DNA from: WHTI01 sp963756365
Lineage (GTDB): Bacteria > Actinomycetota > CADDZG01 > WHSQ01
DNA length: 64,000 nucleotides
Assembly: GCA_963756365.1 (NCBI GenBank)
Contig: CAVWNF010000003.1
Location: 310,001 to 374,000, forward strand
Direction: 5' to 3'
Shown here: in pieces, positions 59,335-64,000 of the stretch
Position numbering within the stretch: position 1 is the stretch's first letter
Layout of the letters: each line of letters starts with the position of its first letter
Position numbers and translations under genes: made by a program
Notes under the pieces: model-generated
The model's database searches: none
Told to the model about the DNA's origin: nothing
Seen by the model: only the letters and a program-made list of their open reading frames with translations

Positions 59335-59340
59335 TAGCCT
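59335..59340 (+). promoter_or_regulatory. -10 element of the DedA-PAP2 gene
   Basis: TAGCCT with the ATG six bases downstream. Confidence 0.4.
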
Positions 59341-59346
59341 TGATGG

Positions 59347-60696
59347 ATGGGCGACGTCTTGCACTCCATCCTCAACCTGTCGAGCCCATGGGCGTACCTG
59401 ATCATCGGAACGCTCGTGGCGCTGGAGGCGTCGGCATTCATCGGTCTCTTCGTCCCAGGCGAGATAGCGATGCTCTACGGCGGGGTCCTCGTGTTCGAAG
59501 GAGCCGCCGAGCTCTCCTGGATGATCTTCGCGGGGGCGCTCGGCGCCATCATCGGCGACTCGATCGGATACGAGATCGGGCGGCGCTTCGGTCGATCGCT
59601 CGAAGCCAGCAGGTTGGGCAGATGGGTGGGCCAGGAGCGGTGGGAAAGGTCGCGCGTTTACATCAGGAAGCGCGGCGGGAGAGCGGTGTTCCTTGGGCGC
59701 TTCGTCGGCGTGCTGCGCGCTCTGGTCCCCGCGGTTGCTGGCGATGCTGGCATCCGTTACCGCACCTTCCTTTTCTTCAACGTTGCGGGCGGAGTCACGT
59801 GGGTGGTTGCCTTCGTGCTCCTCGGCGCTGCGGCAGGGGGAAGCTATCGAGCTGTTGAGGAGTACGCGGGCAGGGCGAGCCTGGTTCTAGCGGGACTTCT
59901 GGTCACCGCGGTCGTCATCGGGATGGTGGCGCGCTGGGTGCAGAACAACCAGCAAGGGTTCATCGCCAGGCGAGACAGATTCCTAGAGCGACCGAGGATC
60001 ACACGCATCCGCGAGCGGTTCGGTAGTCAGATCACCTTCGTGGGCCGGAGACTCGATCCCGGCGAGCGATTCGGCCTATTCGTGACCGTTGGGATCGTGA
60101 TCGCCATCGCGGGTGGATGGGCGTTCGGTGCGATCCTGCAGGACGTTCTGGGGCGTGATGAGTTAGCCCTCTTCGACGAGCCGATCGACAGATGGATCGT
60201 CGATCACCGGGACCCGACCCTCACGGCCGCTATGAAGGCCGTGACTTTCCTGGGCAGCCAAGTGTTCGTTATCACCGTCCTCGTCGTCGCGTCGTCTGTC
60301 GTTTACGCGAGAACCCGCAACCGGAGATGGCCCATGTTCCTGGCAGCGTCTTTGTTCGGGGGTCTGCTGCTGTCGTCGATGTTCAAGTTCTTGATCGCTC
60401 GACAGCGTCCTACCTTGGCCCCTCTCGTGGTGGAAAGAACTCCGGCTTTCCCCAGCGGTCACACGATCGCTGCCACTGTCTTGTTCGGTTGCCTCGCGTA
60501 CATCCTGACCCGCGATCGAGGATGGAGGACGACCATCGTGGTGTGGTCCTTAGCCGGCTTCGCTGCGCTGGTGGTTGGATTCAGTCGTATCTATCTTGGC
60601 GTCCACTGGACGACCGATGTGCTCGGTGGACTAGCCCTCGGCTCGTTCTGGGTCGCCGTCACCATCACCGCGACCTCGATGCTCATCAAGCGATAA
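59347..60696 (+). CDS. DedA-PAP2 fusion membrane protein
   Basis: 449 residues. The N-terminal half is a DedA/SNARE-associated domain: LVALEASAFIGLFVPGEIAM, GDSIGYEIGRRFGRSL and GRFVGVLRALVPAVAGDAGI with the conserved arginines. The C-terminal half is a PAP2 acid-phosphatase domain with KFLIARQRPT, TPAFPSGHT and SRIYLGVHWTTDVLGG, the three phosphatase motifs. Such fusions are thought to scramble and dephosphorylate undecaprenyl or phosphatidyl lipids. Overall nine to eleven helices. Confidence 0.92.
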   Translation: MGDVLHSILNLSSPWAYLIIGTLVALEASAFIGLFVPGEIAMLYGGVLVFEGAAELSWMIFAGALGAIIGDSIGYEIGRRFGRSLEASRLGRWVGQERWERSRVYIRKRGGRAVFLGRFVGVLRALVPAVAGDAGIRYRTFLFFNVAGGVTWVVAFVLLGAAAGGSYRAVEEYAGRASLVLAGLLVTAVVIGMVARWVQNNQQGFIARRDRFLERPRITRIRERFGSQITFVGRRLDPGERFGLFVTVGIVIAIAGGWAFGAILQDVLGRDELALFDEPIDRWIVDHRDPTLTAAMKAVTFLGSQVFVITVLVVASSVVYARTRNRRWPMFLAASLFGGLLLSSMFKFLIARQRPTLAPLVVERTPAFPSGHTIAATVLFGCLAYILTRDRGWRTTIVVWSLAGFAALVVGFSRIYLGVHWTTDVLGGLALGSFWVAVTITATSMLIKR

Positions 60697-60697
60697 C

Positions 60698-61462
60698 TCA
60701 GCGCGTGAACCATGGGAAGAAGGCGTTGGTGCGCGCCGCGTACTCCCTGTATCCGTCGCGACTGCTCTCGAGCTTCTTCTCGAGGAGCGACACGCCGGAC
60801 ACCTTTATCAAGAGGACACTCATCAGGAGGGGCCCGTAGAAGGACCACCACCCTCCGGCGGCGAGGGCGACGAGATAGTAGCCCCACCACACCGTGAAAT
60901 CACCGAAGTAGTTGGGGTGTCGGGTGTACGCCCACAGTCCTCGATCCATGACCTGACCATCGGTGGATGGATCCGCCTTGAACCGCGCGAGTTGGAGATC
61001 GCCGACCGCCTCGAAGAAGAGTCCGAGCGCCCACACCAGGACAGCGACCACGTCTAGCGGCCCGAGATCGCCTCCCCGGATGGCTACCGCTAGCAAAGGA
61101 GCGGAGATGACCCAGGCGAGGATGCCCTGGAGCCAGAAGATCTTGAAGAGGCTCAGCACCGCGAACGCTGGGCCGCCGCGCTTGCGCATCGCTGCGTACC
61201 TGTAGTCCTCTGGCTCGCCCCACTTACGCCACGCGAGGTAGCCGAAGAGCCTGACCGACCAGATGGCGACCATGACGGCAAGGAGAAACGCCCGAGGGCC
61301 CTCGGGGTGTTCTCGAAGGATGTACGCGATCGCGAGGGCAAGGAACGCGAGGCCCCACATGGGGTCGACGATGCTGACGTCGCCCTTGATGAAACTCACC
61401 AGCCACACAAGGGTCATCAGTCCTAGGACGACGGCCAAGCCCACAAGTGCAGTGCCGAACAT
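60698..61462 (-). CDS. DUF1295 / steroid 5-alpha-reductase family membrane protein
   Basis: 254 residues, about seven helices. LVWLVSFIKGDVSIVDPMWG near the start and, near the end, the conserved GLWAYTRHPNYFGDFTVWWG and VSGVSLLEKKLESSRDGYRE mark DUF1295. These proteins reduce or otherwise modify lipid double bonds in some organisms. ATG at 61462 with GGAGGG eight bases upstream, inside a hairpin arm. Confidence 0.9.
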   Translation of the reverse strand: MFGTALVGLAVVLGLMTLVWLVSFIKGDVSIVDPMWGLAFLALAIAYILREHPEGPRAFLLAVMVAIWSVRLFGYLAWRKWGEPEDYRYAAMRKRGGPAFAVLSLFKIFWLQGILAWVISAPLLAVAIRGGDLGPLDVVAVLVWALGLFFEAVGDLQLARFKADPSTDGQVMDRGLWAYTRHPNYFGDFTVWWGYYLVALAAGGWWSFYGPLLMSVLLIKVSGVSLLEKKLESSRDGYREYAARTNAFFPWFTR

Positions 61463-61469
61463 CGACCCA

Positions 61470-61487
61470 CCCTCCCATACGGGAGGG
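61470..61487 (-). promoter_or_regulatory. Hairpin holding the ribosome site of the DUF1295 gene
   Basis: CCCTCCC-ATAC-GGGAGGG on the forward strand; on the transcript one GGGAGGG arm is the ribosome-binding site and is paired with CCCUCCC. It lies just after the acyl-CoA dehydrogenase stop, so it may be a terminator or hide the site. Confidence 0.5.
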
Positions 61488-61492
61488 AAGCG

Positions 61493-62683
61493 CTACGCGG
61501 TGAGTGCCCTCGCGATCACCATGCGCTGGATCTCGCTCGTGCCCTCGAAGATCGTGTAGATCTTCGAGTCGCGGTACCACTTCTCGACCGGGAAGTCCTT
61601 GATGTACCCGTAGCCACCGAGGACCTGGATCGCCTTCTCGGTGACCGAGACCGCGGTTTCCGAGCCCTTCAACTTGGACATGGAGCCCTCGGCCTTGGTG
61701 AACGGTTGCCCGCTTGCAGCCATCCACGCAGCGCGGTGGACGAGTAGACGTGCGCACTCGACCTCAACGGCCATATCGGCGAGGTGGTTCTGGATCGACT
61801 GGTGCTGAGCGATCGGAACCCCGAACGCCTTACGGTCCTTGGCGTAGTCGATCGAGAACTCGAGGGCGGCTCGAGCGATCCCGACAGCCTGAGCGCCGAC
61901 CGACGGGCGGGTCACCTCGAAGGTGCGGAGAGCTGCCGAAGCGCGGCCGGATGATTCACCCTTGCGCGCCTTGTCCAACTTGCTCTCGAGGCGGTCGATC
62001 CCGCCGAGAACCCGATCGACCGGGATCCGGCAATCCTCGAGGATGACCTCAGAGGTATCGGACGCCCTGATGCCCAGCTTCTTCTCCTTCTTCCCCGGTC
62101 GGATCCCCGGGTCGTTCTTGTGGATGATGAACGATGCCTGCCCGCGGTGTCCCAGCTCGGGATCGACCGTGGCGACGATCACGTAAACATCGGCGTACTG
62201 ACCGTTGGTGATGAAGATCTTCTGACCGTTGATGACCCACTCGTCACCTTCACGCTTGGCGCGCGTGCGGAGCGAGCGAACGTCGGAGCCAGCCTGCGGC
62301 TCGGTGACACCGAACGCTGCGATCCTCGGGTCCTCGGGAGTGCCGAACATCTGCGGGGCCCATTCGAAGAGTTGCTCGGGCGTTCCGACCGATGCGAGCG
62401 CCGAGAGTGGCAGGCCGGTGCCGAAGATGGCGAGGCCGATCCCGGCGCAGCCCCAGAAGATCTCCTCCATGATGATCGGGAGGGTGAGCCCGGTGGGGTC
62501 CTGTTGCGCGTTCATGTAGATGTCCATCGAGTACAGACCTGCTTCGGCCGCCTTCTTGACGACCGGCCACGGGAACTCCTCCGACTCGTCGTACTCGGCC
62601 GCCGCTGGGCGGATCTCCTTCTCGGCGAACTCATGCGCCCACTTCTGAAGTTCGATCTGCTCCTCGGTGAGTGAGAAATCCAC
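61493..62683 (-). CDS. Acyl-CoA dehydrogenase
   Basis: 396 residues from GTG at 62683 (AGGAGG seven bases upstream). DFSLTEEQIELQKWAHEFAE begins the helical N-terminal domain; FGVTEPQAGSDVRSLRTRAK and EWVINGQKIFITNGQYADVY are the FAD/substrate motifs; the C-terminal domain has KAFGVPIAQHQSIQNHLADM and VLGGYGYIKDFPVEKWYRDS with IYTIFEGTSEIQRMVIARAL, which places the catalytic Glu in the YTIFEGT segment. It introduces the double bond in acyl-CoA breakdown. Confidence 0.93.
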   Translation of the reverse strand: MDFSLTEEQIELQKWAHEFAEKEIRPAAAEYDESEEFPWPVVKKAAEAGLYSMDIYMNAQQDPTGLTLPIIMEEIFWGCAGIGLAIFGTGLPLSALASVGTPEQLFEWAPQMFGTPEDPRIAAFGVTEPQAGSDVRSLRTRAKREGDEWVINGQKIFITNGQYADVYVIVATVDPELGHRGQASFIIHKNDPGIRPGKKEKKLGIRASDTSEVILEDCRIPVDRVLGGIDRLESKLDKARKGESSGRASAALRTFEVTRPSVGAQAVGIARAALEFSIDYAKDRKAFGVPIAQHQSIQNHLADMAVEVECARLLVHRAAWMAASGQPFTKAEGSMSKLKGSETAVSVTEKAIQVLGGYGYIKDFPVEKWYRDSKIYTIFEGTSEIQRMVIARALTA

Positions 62684-62730
62684 TGCTCGTCCTCCTGGGC
62701 TCCATCCGGGTCCTCCGCAGGGATCCCGGT

Positions 62731-62750
62731 ACTTGACTCTGCGGTCAAGT
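62731..62750. promoter_or_regulatory. 20-bp palindrome between divergent acyl-CoA dehydrogenase and di-metal protein genes
   Basis: ACTTGAC-TCTGCG-GTCAAGT, perfect seven-base arms with a six-base centre. It lies 48 bases upstream of the dehydrogenase start and 75 bases upstream of the other gene. TTGACT within it could be a -35. Typical size for a TetR-family operator. Confidence 0.5.
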
Positions 62751-62824
62751 TTTCTCCGCACAGGATAGAACACCTGCCCGCACCCGTGGGCGCGTCGGGA
62801 CGGCGGATAACGGAGACTGTCCCG

Positions 62825-64000
62825 ATGAGCAGAACGCCCGATCTCAGCAACGCCTCCTACCGCGACCTCTACAAGGTGTGGGAGGAGAACCCCTGGAGCG
62901 CCACGGGGGTCGATTTCACTCTCGATGCGAAGCAATGGACAGAAGAACTGGACGAGCGCCAGCGCGAGGCCGCCCTGTGGAACTACGCGATGTTCCTAAC
63001 CGGGGTCGAGACCGAGGGCCGCACCCTGTCCGCGGTGATGGATGCGGTGCCGTTCGATGATGCACGCGCATTCCTCGCGACGCAGATCGTCGATGAGGCT
63101 CGGCACCGGATGTTCCTCGATCGGTGGCTTCGGGAGGTGGCGGGCCAGGGCGAGGATCCAACCTCGACTTTGGGCGCCGTCGAGCAGCAACTGACGTGGG
63201 GCTTCCGGCAGGTCTTCTCGGAACTAGAGAGGGTGACCGATGCGCTGCGGAAGAGGCCCAAGGACCGACCTCTGCTCACCCAGGCGGTGGCGTTGTGTCA
63301 CGTGATCATCGAGGCGGTCCTCGCTATACCTGGGGAGCACTTCATCCATCGTTATCTCGAGAAACGCGACATCCTCCCGGGGCTTGCTTATGGCCTCCGT
63401 GAGACGGCCCGCGACGAGCAGCGCCATGTGGCGTTCGGAGCCAAGCTGCTCGACCAGTTGGTTCATCATTCGAAGGAGTGCCGCCAGGCCGCGATCGAGA
63501 TCTTCGATCGGGTGGTCCCCTGGATGGTCGGGGTGTTCATCCCTCCGAACCTCGATCAGTCGTACGTGCAGTGCTTCGACTACACATTGGTCGAGATCTA
63601 TGCGTTCGGCCTCGATGCTCTCGAGACCTCGCTCGAAAGCGTGGGGATCAATCCTCGAGAGATCGCGATACTCGCCCGCGACGACCGCACGCTGTCTTAT
63701 GAAGAGCGGGCGGAGCGTTTACTGGTTCTCATCGAGTCGGGGGTAGTAGGAGACGACACGAAGGAACCGGAACTCCGGGGTGACGCGATCGAGATCTTGT
63801 GCGACGGCATGGCCCGAGCGATCGATCTGGATGTTGCCCGGTCGCTCGAGGGGCCACTCGAATGGACGTTCACCGACGCGGACCCATGGCACTTCGTGGT
63901 GAGGGGCGATGAGGTGGTGGCTGTTCGAGGTCCCGCCGAGGCTCCATCGCTTCGCCTCGAGTCGGCGGCAGGGGACTGGGCGAAGATCGCGGTCGGACGC
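62825..64000 (+). CDS. R2/ferritin-like di-metal protein with C-terminal SCP2-like domain, partial
   Basis: 392 codons to the window edge with no stop, so the C-terminus is cut. The N-terminal 330 residues match the ribonucleotide reductase R2/R2lox helical fold: Glu62 or Glu64, then Glu91-x-x-His94 in VDEARHRM, Glu163 in IIEAVLAI, and Glu198-x-x-His201 in DEQRHVAF, two E-x-x-H ligands as in di-iron or Mn/Fe carboxylate proteins. The last 60 residues (EWTFTDADPWHFVVRGDEVV) look like the start of an SCP2 sterol-carrier domain. GGAG precedes the ATG. A canonical R2 role is unlikely because no nrdA is near. Confidence 0.7.
   Translation, partial: MSRTPDLSNASYRDLYKVWEENPWSATGVDFTLDAKQWTEELDERQREAALWNYAMFLTGVETEGRTLSAVMDAVPFDDARAFLATQIVDEARHRMFLDRWLREVAGQGEDPTSTLGAVEQQLTWGFRQVFSELERVTDALRKRPKDRPLLTQAVALCHVIIEAVLAIPGEHFIHRYLEKRDILPGLAYGLRETARDEQRHVAFGAKLLDQLVHHSKECRQAAIEIFDRVVPWMVGVFIPPNLDQSYVQCFDYTLVEIYAFGLDALETSLESVGINPREIAILARDDRTLSYEERAERLLVLIESGVVGDDTKEPELRGDAIEILCDGMARAIDLDVARSLEGPLEWTFTDADPWHFVVRGDEVVAVRGPAEAPSLRLESAAGDWAKIAVGR

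Noticed and set aside
1..64000. tRNA, rRNA, CRISPR, insertion sequences, prophage or defence genes.
   Set aside because: I looked for T-loop and anticodon patterns, regular direct repeats, transposase and integrase motifs and found nothing convincing.

Overview
The window is high-GC, densely coded bacterial chromosome that looks actinobacterial. The signs are: an NADPH:F420 oxidoreductase-type protein, a GlnR-type four-half-site operator in front of an ammonium transporter, DrrA/DrrB-type ABC export genes, ECF sigma/RskA pairs, many GTG starts, and many genes whose -10 hexamer sits 6-8 nt before the start codon (leaderless style). The archaeal-type split methylmalonyl-CoA mutase and the AccD-AccA fusion suggest a less-studied lineage, but I cannot place it to class. 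I saw no rRNA, tRNA, CRISPR array, insertion sequence, prophage or integrase; this is core chromosome, not an island.

Layout. 0-6.4 kb: end of a methyltransferase, exported cyclophilin, fused acetyl-CoA carboxyltransferase, the B12 subunit of methylmalonyl-CoA mutase with sucCD, and an esterase. 6.4-11.3 kb: an ECF sigma factor with a GerMN/Gmad2 membrane partner, an M29 aminopeptidase, purN-purH. 11.3-15.4 kb: sulfur assimilation and siroheme (cobA divergent from sulfite reductase, APS reductase, a zinc-ribbon protein and precorrin-2 dehydrogenase). 15.4-31 kb: MFS transporter, folD, then a central-carbon block (citrate synthase, isocitrate and malate dehydrogenases, an acyl-CoA synthetase, a sigma/RskA pair, sdhDAB, the mutase large subunit and npdG). 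31-36 kb: two secreted alpha/beta hydrolases around a degenerate dienelactone-hydrolase-like protein, an ACT protein and a phosphoesterase. 36-44 kb: dapB, YcaQ-type DNA glycosylase, propionyl-CoA carboxylase subunits flanking birA, enoyl-CoA hydratase. 44-54 kb: a secreted protein, amtB, an HMG-CoA-lyase-like protein, an ABC exporter, small membrane proteins and an M36 metallopeptidase. 54-64 kb: a second biotin carboxylase, a large membrane protein, thioesterase, DedA-PAP2 fusion, DUF1295 protein, acyl-CoA dehydrogenase and a ferritin-fold di-metal protein with an SCP2-like tail.

How the genes fit together. Acyl-CoA synthetase, acyl-CoA dehydrogenase, enoyl-CoA hydratase, HMG-CoA-lyase-like protein, propionyl-CoA carboxylase and methylmalonyl-CoA mutase outline breakdown of fatty acids and branched-chain amino acids to propionyl-CoA and succinyl-CoA. 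SucCD, SdhDAB, Mdh, GltA and Icd carry this through the TCA cycle. BirA can biotinylate the two biotin carboxylase/BCCP fusions. The methylmalonyl-CoA epimerase and an SdhC were not found in the window.

Caution. Roughly 35 frame breaks interrupt genes in three zones (5.8-6.1, 12.6-25.8 and 32.7-38.6 kb). All but about two read as one extra base, and they hit essential core genes, so I treat them as sequence errors and give whole-gene spans across them. From 38.6 kb to the end I saw none.
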